64,000 nucleotides of DNA from Chloracidobacterium thermophilum B (GTDB lineage: Bacteria; Acidobacteriota; Blastocatellia; Chloracidobacteriales; Chloracidobacteriaceae). The first letter of the stretch is position 1. The number at the start of each line of letters is the position of its first letter. The stretch is taken from contig NC_016024.1 of assembly GCF_000226295.1 (NCBI RefSeq), positions 727,501-791,500 on the forward strand, written 5' to 3'. The notes below the pieces were generated by a model. That model saw only the letters and a list, made by a program, of their open reading frames with translations, made no database searches and was not told the origin of the DNA. Shown piece by piece: positions 46,020-54,441 of the stretch. A program made the position numbers and the translations under genes.

Positions 46020-47036
46020 TCATGGTTCATCCGAGACCTTGACGACGAGTTTGCCGATGTTGGAGCCGTCAAAGAGTTTCTGCACGGCCCTGGGTGCCTG
46101 TTCGAGACCGTCAACAACATCGAGCCGGTACTTGAGGCGTCCCTGGGCAATCCATTCGAGAAGCTGCGGGATGGCTTCCTGTGCGCGCGGCAGGTAATCG
46201 AGCACGATGAAGCCTTCAATCCGCAGCCGCTTGCTGATGACAAGCAGGAAGTTCGCTGGCCCGGCAGGTGGTTTCTCACTGGTGTACTGCGAAATCGCGC
46301 CGCAGGCGACGACGCGCCCAAAGTTGTTCATCCGGGCCAGCGCCGCGTCCAGAATTGCACCGCCTACGTTGTCAAAGTACACGTCAATACCCTTGGGACA
46401 GTACCGCGTCAGCGCCGCTGCGACATCTTCATGCTTGTAGTCAATGGCTGCGTCAAAACCCAGGTCTTCGACAATCCAGCGGCATTTTTCCGGCCCGCCG
46501 GCAATCCCCACGACGTGGCAGCCTTTGATGTTTCCAATCTGGCCGACCATCGAGCCGACAGCTCCGGCCGCCGCCGACACCACAAGGGTTTCGCCCTCTC
46601 TGGGGCGGCCGATGTCGAGCAGTCCGAAGTAGGCCGTCAGTCCAATGGCACCCAGAACGCCGTGATAGAGCAGCAGGGAGTGGCCGGGGATTTTGGCAAT
46701 CGGCGTCAAACCCTGTCCGTTGCCGACGTAGTAGAGCTGCCAGCCAAGCAGTCCCTGAACAAAGGTGCCCACCGGAAAGCCCGCGTGCCGTGAGGCTTCA
46801 ACCACGCCGACGGCCACGCCGCGCATGACATCTCCCAGCGGCACAGCCGGAAGATAGGAATCCTGCGCCGCCCAGATGCGGTTCGTCGGGTCGAGCGAGA
46901 GATAGATGTTGCGGACAAGAACCTGCCCATCCGCAAGGTCAGGAACGGGTTCTTCATGCCAGGTGAAATCGCTATCCTTGAAGTTGCCCACCGGACGGGC
47001 AGCCAGTCGCCACTGGCGGTTGATGTATTCGGCCAT
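46020..47036 (-). CDS. NADP-dependent zinc-free MDR oxidoreductase (CurA / prostaglandin reductase type)
   Basis: A 338-residue medium-chain dehydrogenase/reductase. MAEYINRQWRLAARPVGNFK is the typical opening; YLSLDPTNRIWAAQDSY, LLYHGVLGAIGLTAYFGLLD and TLVVSAAAGAVGSMVGQIGN (nucleotide-binding) follow, then GIDVYFDNVGGAILDAALAR. No zinc ligands are present. Relatives reduce enals, enones or quinones with NADPH. The ATG at 47036 gives the conserved start, although the frame is open to 47147. It is divergent from recO. Confidence 0.92.
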   Translation of the reverse strand: MAEYINRQWRLAARPVGNFKDSDFTWHEEPVPDLADGQVLVRNIYLSLDPTNRIWAAQDSYLPAVPLGDVMRGVAVGVVEASRHAGFPVGTFVQGLLGWQLYYVGNGQGLTPIAKIPGHSLLLYHGVLGAIGLTAYFGLLDIGRPREGETLVVSAAAGAVGSMVGQIGNIKGCHVVGIAGGPEKCRWIVEDLGFDAAIDYKHEDVAAALTRYCPKGIDVYFDNVGGAILDAALARMNNFGRVVACGAISQYTSEKPPAGPANFLLVISKRLRIEGFIVLDYLPRAQEAIPQLLEWIAQGRLKYRLDVVDGLEQAPRAVQKLFDGSNIGKLVVKVSDEP

Positions 47037-47134
47037 GTGCCGGAAGATTCCTTTCATTGCAGGGTGTCGCTGATGGTGCGCCCAGGCGCGCACGGCGCAA
47101 GCATGCTGGATTTTGAAGCCACTGCAAACCTCGT

Positions 47135-47926
47135 ATGTCGGCGGCAACGACGTTACACACCAGCGACGCTTTCGTACTCCGTACCTATCCGTATGGCGAA
47201 GCGCACAAGGTTGTCGTGCTGTTTACCCGCAGCGGCGGACTGGTGCGCGCTGTGGCCTACGGGGCCCAGAGCAAACGCCAGAAGTACGGCGCGGCGCTGG
47301 AGCTGTTCTCCGAGGTGAGCGTGGTGTACCGCGAACGCCAGGGGCAGGAACTCGTGTCGCTTGTGGCCTGCGATGTCAAGCGCCTGCACTTCGCGGCAAC
47401 GTCCGATCCGGTTCTGATGGCCATGCTGGCCTACTGGGCCGAACTCACCAGTGAGCTGTTTCCGGCACATCAGGCCAACGACCCTGCATATCGCCTGCTC
47501 GCCGCAGCGTGCGATCTGGCCGACCGCCACGCGCAGACGCCACGGCCGGAAACGCCTGATGCCCTGATGGTCTATGTTGAAACCTGGCTCCTGCGGCTGG
47601 CCGGTTTTCTGCCGGACTGGAAACACTGCGCCCGGTGTGGTGTAGATTTGCTGTCCACGCCGGCCGCGCGCCTTTCCGCTGACGGCACGCCGGGCTGCAC
47701 GACCTGTCTCGCGTATGGCCGGGACATCAGCCTGCCGGCGCGCCGGGCTTATGCCGCAATACAGCGTCAGTCGCCGGGTGATTTCTGGCATCATGCGCCA
47801 GCCGCCGATACACTGGCCGAACTGGCCGCGCTCAACGGACAACTGGTATGTCTGGCGTTGGAGCGCCCTCCAAAGAGCCGGGCCGTCTGGCAGCAGCTTC
47901 GGGACGGGATGGCGTCTGTCACCTGA
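47135..47926 (+). CDS. recO: DNA repair protein RecO
   Basis: A 263-residue recombination mediator that with RecR loads RecA on SSB-coated DNA. The N-terminal OB fold has TSDAFVLRTYPYGEAHKVVV and LVRAVAYGAQSKRQKYGAAL. A helical domain follows, with YVETWLLRLAGFLPDWKHC. Zinc ligands are visible as CARCG and CTTC (about 167-190). It lies just upstream of the PIG-L gene on the same strand. Confidence 0.93.
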   Translation: MSAATTLHTSDAFVLRTYPYGEAHKVVVLFTRSGGLVRAVAYGAQSKRQKYGAALELFSEVSVVYRERQGQELVSLVACDVKRLHFAATSDPVLMAMLAYWAELTSELFPAHQANDPAYRLLAAACDLADRHAQTPRPETPDALMVYVETWLLRLAGFLPDWKHCARCGVDLLSTPAARLSADGTPGCTTCLAYGRDISLPARRAYAAIQRQSPGDFWHHAPAADTLAELAALNGQLVCLALERPPKSRAVWQQLRDGMASVT

Positions 47927-47970
47927 ACCGCCCGGAGGAAAGACGGCCGGCGGTCAAGGAAATCACAACG

Positions 47971-50610
47971 ATGCGTCTCCCTTTGACGGTGATATGGCTT
48001 CTCTGGTTGGTGGCAGGCGGGGTGTGTCCTCTGTTTCCGGCGGCACACGCCCAGGTGCGCGGCTATGATGCGCCAGGTCTGGTTGGGCTTCAGCTTCAGC
48101 TCCGGCGGCTTCCGACAACCGCCAGCGTCCTGCACATCGGTGCCCATCCCGATGACGAGGATTCGGCGCTTATTGCCCGTCTGGCGCGGGGGGATGGCGC
48201 GCGGGTGGGCTACCTTTCGCTGACCCGTGGCGAAGGCGGGCAGAACATCCTGGGACCGGAGCAGGGCGAGGCGCTCGGTGTGATACGTACCGAAGAACTG
48301 CTCCAGGCGCGCGCCCTCGATGGCGGCGAACAGTTTTTTACCCGCGCCTTTGACTTCGGCTTCAGCAAGACCCGCGAGGAAACCGAGGCGAAGTGGAATG
48401 CCATGCACGGCCCCGATGCCATTTTGCAGGACGTGGTCAAAGTCATCCGCCGGTTCAAGCCGCTGGTCATTGTCTCGCGCTGGGGCGGGACGCCCCGTGA
48501 CGGCCACGGCCATCACCAGTACTGCGGCTATCTCACGCGGCTGGCCTTTGCCAAAGCCGGTGATCCCGACTGGCATCCCGAACTCGGCCCGGCCTGGCAG
48601 GTGCAAAAACTCTATGTCAGTGCCGACGTTGCGCCGCCGGACAATCCCCATCCGCCGCTCAAAATTCCCACCGGTATCTATGACCCGGTACTCGGACGAA
48701 CCTACTTTCAGGTGGCCATGCATGGGCGCAGCCAGCACAAGTCACAGGAAATGGGGGCGCTGGAGCCGGAAGGCGAGCAGTTTTCCCAGGTGAAGCTCGT
48801 CGAAAGCCGCGTGCCAACGGACCCAGCCAACGAAAAGAGCCTGTTTGATGGTCTGGACACCAGCCTGTGCAGCCTGGTGGAGGCGTCGGCCCCGGAGGAA
48901 GCCCGGCAGTTGCTCGCTGACATCCAGACGATGGTGGATCGTCTGGCGGCAGGCTGTGTCACGCCGACGGAAGCCTATCAGGTTCTGACCGAAGCCTACG
49001 CAAAGCTGATGCGGTGTCGGCGGTTGCTTGACGGCGCGCCACCGGAAAGTATGGAGCCGGTCGGCGTTGGCGAAAGATATGGGCCGGGTAAAGCGCCCCC
49101 GCCGCCGTCATCGGCGCTTGATGTCAAGTGGGAGCAGTTGGGGCGGGCCTTTCTACTGGCCGCCGGGTTTCAACCGGCGGCCTGGGCTGATGTTGAAACT
49201 GTGACCGAAGGCGACACACTCAATATCGTGTTCACCCCCTGGCAGATGGACGCGCCCCGTTTCGAGATGGGCAACTTCATCATGTCTCTCCACGTGGATA
49301 CGACGTGGCTGGAGGAGAAACGTTTTCCAGAGGGCTACCTGGCGTCAGTCCGCTTGAAGATAACGCCCCACCCTGACTGGCCGGTACGCCCGGGCCGGTC
49401 GGTGTTGGACATTTTCGGGTATGGGCGCATCTTTGGGCGGCCCTGTCAGTTTGGTGTCCCGCTCAGGTATCGCTACGCTGATCCGGTGCGCGGTGAAGTG
49501 CAACGGGAGGTGGAACTTGTACCGCCGCTTTCGGTCAGCCTGAGCGATACCCTGCTGGTTGTTCCGAAGACTGACGAACGGGAGGACGAACAAGAAGCAG
49601 CGCCGCAGCGTATCGTGGCAACCGTCACCAACCATGCCCAGACGGAACGCAGCGGCAGCGTCAAACTCGATGTTCCCCGTGGCTGGCGCGTCACACCTTC
49701 CGAAGTTGCCTTCACGCTGCCGCCAAAGGGAAAGCAACCGTTCGTCTTCGAGGTGGTTGTTCCACCGGCGACACCAGCCCGGCGTTACACCATCTCGGCC
49801 ACCGCGACGAGCAACGGTCAGCGGTATGACCGCACTATGCAGGTCATTGCCTATCCGCACATTCCAACCCGCCGTCTCTATCCGCCTGCCCGGTTGACCG
49901 TTCTGGTCAGTGACATCCGGGTTGCCCCAGTCAAGGTGGGGTACGTCATGGGCAGCGGGGACCTGGTGCCGCAGGCCATCCGGCGGATGGGATTGCCGGT
50001 GACGCTTCTGGATGAGGACACGCTGGCCACCGGCGATTTGCAGGCTTTTGATGTCATCGTGGTGGGGATTCGCGCTTCACAAACCCGCCCGGACTTTGCT
50101 GCCGAGCACGCCCGTTTGCTGGAGTACGTCCGGCAGGGCGGGACGCTCATCGTGCAGTACCAGCGCCCAGACTACGTTGTGCGGGGGCTTCCACCCTTTC
50201 CGGCAACCATGGCGCGGCGCACCACGGATGAAACCGCCCCGGTCACGGTGTTGCAGCCGGACCACCCGGTATTCAACGTGCCGAACCGGATCACGGCGCA
50301 GGATTGGGAGGGTTGGGTGCAGGAGCGGTCGCTGTACGACTGGGCCACCTACGATGACCGCTACACAGCGCTGCTGGAAAGCCACGATGCCGGAGAAGCG
50401 CCCAACACCGGTGGGCTGGTCATTACGCGGCTGGGGCGGGGACACTACATCTACACCGGCTATGCCTGGTTCCGGCAGTTACCGGCCGGAGTGGCAGGGG
50501 CCTATCGCATCTTTGCCAACATGTTGAGTTTGCCCGCCAGCCGCACGGCAGAGCTTCCCCATCAGCGCCAGCGTCCGGCCAGAGGCAGGTCGCCGGGAAG
50601 TCCGAGCTGA
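47971..50610 (+). CDS. Exported PIG-L family deacetylase with NEW3-like and ThuA/GATase-like domains
   Basis: An 879-residue exported protein with signal peptide MRLPLTVIWLLWLVAGGVCP. The PIG-L deacetylase domain (about 45-300) has the metal site VLHIGAHPDDEDSALIARLA and RDGHGHHQYCGYLTRLAF; these zinc enzymes remove acetyl groups from N-acetylglucosamine-type sugars. A beta-rich part of about 300 residues precedes an NEW3-like domain (SVKLDVPRGWRVTPSEVAF). The last 230 residues look like a ThuA/glutamine-amidotransferase fold (DVIVVGIRASQTRPDF, GRGHYIYTGYAWFRQLPAGV). The true substrate is unknown, but a periplasmic glycan or glycoconjugate is likely. AAGGA lies ten bases before the ATG. The 3' end overlaps the convergent serine hydrolase by 49 bases. 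Confidence 0.88.
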   Translation: MRLPLTVIWLLWLVAGGVCPLFPAAHAQVRGYDAPGLVGLQLQLRRLPTTASVLHIGAHPDDEDSALIARLARGDGARVGYLSLTRGEGGQNILGPEQGEALGVIRTEELLQARALDGGEQFFTRAFDFGFSKTREETEAKWNAMHGPDAILQDVVKVIRRFKPLVIVSRWGGTPRDGHGHHQYCGYLTRLAFAKAGDPDWHPELGPAWQVQKLYVSADVAPPDNPHPPLKIPTGIYDPVLGRTYFQVAMHGRSQHKSQEMGALEPEGEQFSQVKLVESRVPTDPANEKSLFDGLDTSLCSLVEASAPEEARQLLADIQTMVDRLAAGCVTPTEAYQVLTEAYAKLMRCRRLLDGAPPESMEPVGVGERYGPGKAPPPPSSALDVKWEQLGRAFLLAAGFQPAAWADVETVTEGDTLNIVFTPWQMDAPRFEMGNFIMSLHVDTTWLEEKRFPEGYLASVRLKITPHPDWPVRPGRSVLDIFGYGRIFGRPCQFGVPLRYRYADPVRGEVQREVELVPPLSVSLSDTLLVVPKTDEREDEQEAAPQRIVATVTNHAQTERSGSVKLDVPRGWRVTPSEVAFTLPPKGKQPFVFEVVVPPATPARRYTISATATSNGQRYDRTMQVIAYPHIPTRRLYPPARLTVLVSDIRVAPVKVGYVMGSGDLVPQAIRRMGLPVTLLDEDTLATGDLQAFDVIVVGIRASQTRPDFAAEHARLLEYVRQGGTLIVQYQRPDYVVRGLPPFPATMARRTTDETAPVTVLQPDHPVFNVPNRITAQDWEGWVQERSLYDWATYDDRYTALLESHDAGEAPNTGGLVITRLGRGHYIYTGYAWFRQLPAGVAGAYRIFANMLSLPASRTAELPHQRQRPARGRSPGSPS

Positions 50611-52433
50611 ACCGTGAAATCGGCGAAACCGGGCGTGTTTGAGTTGCGCAGGAAAAACGTTCCCTGGCGATAGACGCCGAAGGTGTCAAAGCCCTGCCCA
50701 GTCCAGTCGCCGGCAACGGGCAGGTCGCCGGCCAGACCGTAGAAGAAGGCCACGTCCGCAAATCCACTGGTGTTGGTGTTGCGCAGGTAGGCAAAGCCAT
50801 CCGACGGCCGGAAGCAGCCAACGGTCGTGAACAGATCGCCGTTCCAGTCGCCAACCACAGGCAGGTCGTTCGGGTTGCCGTAGTTGATGATGTAGTCGGC
50901 AGGGCCGGCGTCGTTGGTGTCGCGCAGCAGGAAGATGCCGTTCCGGTACACCCCAATCGTGTCGCGTCCATCGCCGTTCCAGTCGCCGGCCACGGGCCGG
51001 TCCCCCGGCGCGCCGAAGTTGAACACCACGTCGGCGGCACCGGGGCCGTTGGTGTTTTTGAGGAAAAACTGGCCCTGCCGAAAAATCCCGACGGATTGCA
51101 CGCCGTCGCCATCCCAGTCGCCCACAACCGGGATGTCGCCAGCCTGTCCATAAAAGAAGTTCATGTCCGCGAAGCCTGAAGCGTTGTCAAACTTGAGGTA
51201 CACGTTGCCGTTGCCGGGGCGGTACACCCCAATCGTTCGGGGATTGGGGCGGGGCGGCGTGGCCTGTTGCACAGCGTTGTTGACGCTGGCCCGGACCTGT
51301 TCTGTGAGCTGAAAGACCTGACTGAGCGGTGTTTGGGCAAAGAAGACGCCCAACGCCCCGGTGCGGTAGTCAATCCACGGCAGCGTGCCAAGCGCGCCGC
51401 CGTCGCTGACGTTGATGCCAACGCCATTGCTGTCGAGCGTATTGAGCCACCATCCGAAGCCATAGCGGGTGTCTGGCTGTCCGTAGCCCTGGTACGGCGA
51501 GGAAACAATGCGCGCACCCTGGGTCTGATCGCGGCGCATTTCCAGACAGGCTGCGGCCGACAGGACGCGCTGCCCCTCGAAGATGCCGTTGGCATAGAGC
51601 ATGGTGAGAAAGTTCATGTAGTCATCAAGAGTTGACCACATGCCGCCGGCCACGCGCGGATTGGCGGTGAAATCACCCGATTCCGTAAAGGCTGTGCGCG
51701 TCATGCGGCACGGTGTAAGGATGTTCTGCCGCACGAAGGTGTCAAACGGTGTGCCGGTCACCACTTCGACCACGCGCCCGGCCACATGCATCGAGACGCC
51801 GCCGTAGAAAAACTATGTACCCGGTTGGGCGCGCAGCGGTGTGTTTTCCTGTGCAATGATGGCCACGGCCTGTTCCAGCGTGATGGTTGGGTTGTCGAGG
51901 GCAGCGGAAGCGCCGCGCATCCCCGAAGTGTGCGCCATACACTGCCGAATAGTGGGATTTGCCCGCTGGGTTGAGCCGGCAACGGGCATGTCGCGGAAAG
52001 CGGGCAGGTATGCGCCAACCAGGTCATCGAGCCGGATCAAGCCCCGATCCACGCAGACCATCACGGCCGCCATGGAAATCAGTTTGGTTGAGGAAGCCAG
52101 AAAGACCCGTGATTCGGTGGTGAAGGGGACGCCGAAGGCGAGGCGTCCGTAGGCTTCCCGGAAGATCAGGCGATTACGGTGGCGAAGGCTCAGGGACAGC
52201 CCCGGCGGCTGATTGGCCGCGACGGCCGCCTGGAGTTGGCTGCGGACACCGCTCAGGTCATAGCCACTGGCGGAGGTGACCACGGAAGCTGTGGCTGTCG
52301 TCCGTGGAAACATGAATCCACCCGGACACAGGCTGACCAGGAGGCAACCCAGCACCAACCAGTACGTCGCCGTCCGCGTTCGCACCCGTGCGCCTCGCCG
52401 GACGCTGGCTGATATTTCACACCTTTGACCCAC
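50562..52433 (-). pseudogene. Beta-lactamase-like serine hydrolase with C-terminal GDWDGDG repeats, interrupted by an in-frame amber codon
   Basis: The frame runs from a GTG at 52433 (AAAGGAG nine bases upstream) to 50562, with one TAG at 51813-51815. The first part (206 codons) has a signal/anchor segment (YWLVLGCLLVSLC), LSLSLRHRNRLIFREAYGRL, the SxxK nucleophile in VFLASSTKLISMAAVM, and MAHTSGM. After the TAG the same frame continues FFYGGVSMHVAGRVVEVVTG, as expected directly after the PGT of this family (PGTxFxY). The last 230 residues form five repeats of about 47 residues around GDxPVxGDWDGDG with GVYRxGxFxLRxTN, a propeller-like module. TAG probably replaces CAG. It could be a recent pseudogene, a sequencing error or a suppressed stop. 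Confidence 0.82.
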
Positions 52434-52449
52434 GTGATGTTTCTCCTTT

Positions 52450-52476
52450 GATTTTGGTCGTGTGATTTGGTCGTGT
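52450..52476. repeat. Tandem direct repeat upstream of the serine hydrolase
   Basis: GATTTTGGTCGTGT (52450-52463) and GATTTGGTCGTGT (52464-52476) adjoin directly, just upstream of the ribosome-binding site of the interrupted hydrolase gene. It may be a regulator site or a small duplication. Confidence 0.4.
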
Positions 52477-52578
52477 TGGATGCCGGTCATGGGATGTTTG
52501 ACACAAGATGGTCATAAAAGTCTGAAAATTTCCCACGTCCCGCCGCTGTGCTGCCTGTGAAGGTAGGGAGCAACGTGC

Positions 52579-52607
52579 TTGGAACTTGTACCCAAGGCTG
52601 CTAGACT
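52579..52607 (+). promoter_or_regulatory. Predicted sigma70-type promoter for pspA
   Basis: TTGGAA (52579-52584), 17-base spacer, TAGACT (52602-52607). The leader to the pspA ATG would be about 90 bases. The absence of a -24/-12 element argues against the sigma54 control known in enterobacteria. Confidence 0.5.
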
Positions 52608-52704
52608 GCGGCACAGCTTGAGCAGGTCTGCCAAATCAAAGGCAAATGGCGTGGAGTTGTTCAGGCTTGGCTCAGGACATTTTACTGGCGGAGGCACCCG
52701 GCAC

Positions 52705-53448
52705 ATGTGGGAAAGGTTGAAGCGCCTGTTCCGTTCGATTTTTGGGGGGATAATTGACGCTGCTGAAGACCCCGAACTCATTCTCCAGCAGGTCATCCGT
52801 GACATGCGCGACCAGGTTCCGAAGCTGAACGAAAGTGTCGCGCAGGTGATGTCCAATGAAAAGCTGCTCGAACGGGAGGTCGCCACGCTGGAGCGCGAAA
52901 TCACCGAACTCGACAGCAAGATTAAGGCTGCGATCAAGATGGGGCGCGACGACATTGCCACCACTTACATTGCCTCCATGCAGGAAAAGCAAAACTCGCT
53001 GGCCCGCGCCAAGGAGCAGCTCGCGGTGGCCAAGAAAGCTTCGCAGCAGGCCATCCGCTTCCGCGATGACTACCTGCTCAAGATGAAGCGCAAGCAGGAT
53101 GAGGCGATGCAACTCATCAGCGAGAGCAAGCGCGCACGGATGCAGGAGCAGCTTGCTGCCACGATGGCGTCCTTCCAGGTGGGGGACGCGGCTGGTTCGT
53201 TTGATGAAATGCGCGAGAAAATCAACCGCCGCGCCGCTGCTGCCGAAGCCAAGATGGAGTTGTCCACATTGGGCGTGGACAGCCAGATGGCGCAGCTCGA
53301 ACGCGAAGTCTATAACGTTCAGGCCCAGGATGCCCTCATCGCCTACAAGCGGCAGATGGGCCTCATCCCGGATGAACCCACGGCGCTGTCGGAATCCTTT
53401 GGTACGGAACGGACACTCGGCCCGGCCCAAAAGAAAGCCCTTGAGTAA
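52705..53448 (+). CDS. pspA: Phage shock protein A / IM30 family membrane-remodelling protein
   Basis: A 247-residue, almost wholly helical ESCRT-III-like protein. The N-terminal amphipathic helix (MWERLKRLFRSIFGGIIDAA) inserts in stressed membranes. EDPELILQQVIRDMRDQVPK and long coiled coils (about 25-190) follow, and MRARKSIN-type positions are replaced by MREKINRRAAAAEAKMEL. It protects inner-membrane integrity. The ATG at 52705 has GGAGG ten bases upstream; the frame is open to 52579 but without similarity. No pspBC or pspF is nearby. A hairpin terminator follows. Confidence 0.93.
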   Translation: MWERLKRLFRSIFGGIIDAAEDPELILQQVIRDMRDQVPKLNESVAQVMSNEKLLEREVATLEREITELDSKIKAAIKMGRDDIATTYIASMQEKQNSLARAKEQLAVAKKASQQAIRFRDDYLLKMKRKQDEAMQLISESKRARMQEQLAATMASFQVGDAAGSFDEMREKINRRAAAAEAKMELSTLGVDSQMAQLEREVYNVQAQDALIAYKRQMGLIPDEPTALSESFGTERTLGPAQKKALE

Positions 53449-53474
53449 CCTCACCTGAACCGCACGATGTCTGA

Positions 53475-53507
53475 CCGCCCACCACAGTGCCTGTGGTGAG
53501 CGGTTTT
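53475..53507 (+). terminator. Intrinsic terminator after pspA
   Basis: A 13-bp stem with one mismatch (CCGCCCACCACAG with CTGTGGTGAGCGG), three-base loop TGC, then TTTT. It lies 26 bases after the pspA stop, between convergent pspA and exonuclease III. The run of T is on the plus strand only, so it serves pspA. Confidence 0.8.
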
Positions 53508-53525
53508 GATGTTCGGGTGGTCGGT

Positions 53526-54329
53526 TCAGCCGCTGGTTTTTGACGGAAGGCGAAAGGTGGCCACGACCGGTGCGTGGTCAGAGGGACGTTCCCGGCCGCG
53601 CTCGGCGCGGTCAATGCTGGCTGACAGACAGGCATCCGCCAGAACCGGCGTTGCCCAGATGTGGTCAATGCGCCAGCCCCGGTTGCGCGCAAACCCACCC
53701 GTACGGTAGTCCCACCAGCTATACAGCCCCGGCTCGTCGGGATGCTGCTCGCGGACGCTGTCGCGCAGTCCCCACTGCCGCCAGCGCGCCAGAAAGGCAT
53801 GCTCCCGCGAATGGAACATCACTGTCTCGCGGTTGCTTTCCGGGTCGTAGAGATCAATGTCGGCCGGCGCGATGTTGTAATCACCACAGAGCAGAAACGG
53901 TATCTCCGGCGTCAGATGGCTTGTCAGAAAGTGCGTGAGCCGCTCCAGAAAGGACAGCTTGTAGGCAAACTTCGGCGAGGTGACCGCTTCGCCGTTGGGT
54001 ACGTACACCGAGGCCACAGTGACACCGCAGATCGTGGCGAGCAGAAACCGCCGCTGGTCATCGGGCGCATCGTCGGGTAAGCCATAGCGAACCTGCTGCT
54101 GTGGCTCAAAGGAGAGAATAGCCACGCCGTTGTAACCTTTCTGTCCGTACACGCTGGCTACGTAGCCAAGTTGCTCAAAAGCCTCAAATGGAAAATCAGC
54201 GTCAGGGACTTTGGTTTCCTGCAGACACAGTATGTCCGGTTCGTGGCGTTCGAGCCAGTCCAGCACGTGGGGCAGGCGGACGCGAATGGAGTTGACGTTC
54301 CACGTGGCAACGGTCAGTGTTTTGGGCAT
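53526..54329 (-). CDS. xth: Exodeoxyribonuclease III (Xth/ExoA family AP endonuclease)
   Basis: A 267-residue Mg-dependent enzyme that incises abasic sites and has 3' exonuclease activity. It has TVATWNVNSIRVRLPHVLDW, the catalytic Glu in PDILCLQETKVPDADFPFEA, VASVYGQKGYNGVAILS, VASVYVPNGEAV, FLLCGDYNIAPADIDLYDPE, GLYSWWDYRTGGFARNRGWR, IDHIWATP and the last motif in RPSDHAPVVATFRL. Length and motifs are standard. ATG start. Confidence 0.97.
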   Translation of the reverse strand: MPKTLTVATWNVNSIRVRLPHVLDWLERHEPDILCLQETKVPDADFPFEAFEQLGYVASVYGQKGYNGVAILSFEPQQQVRYGLPDDAPDDQRRFLLATICGVTVASVYVPNGEAVTSPKFAYKLSFLERLTHFLTSHLTPEIPFLLCGDYNIAPADIDLYDPESNRETVMFHSREHAFLARWRQWGLRDSVREQHPDEPGLYSWWDYRTGGFARNRGWRIDHIWATPVLADACLSASIDRAERGRERPSDHAPVVATFRLPSKTSG

Positions 54330-54441
54330 GGCATGATTTCGGCAGTTCGGGACTCATGCCAACCGGCATCACGCACGCCAGCCTGGGGGATGTAGCTTGG
54401 GTCCTGGGGGAGCGTGGCTTTGCCGGTCAGGCTTTTTGCTT

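Noticed and set aside
54385-54441. tRNA-like stretch GGGGGATGTAGCTTGGG before dnaX
   Set aside because: It resembles the 5' end of a tRNA, but no anticodon stem pairs, there is no T-loop (TTCGANTC) and the 3' part runs into the dnaX coding region.
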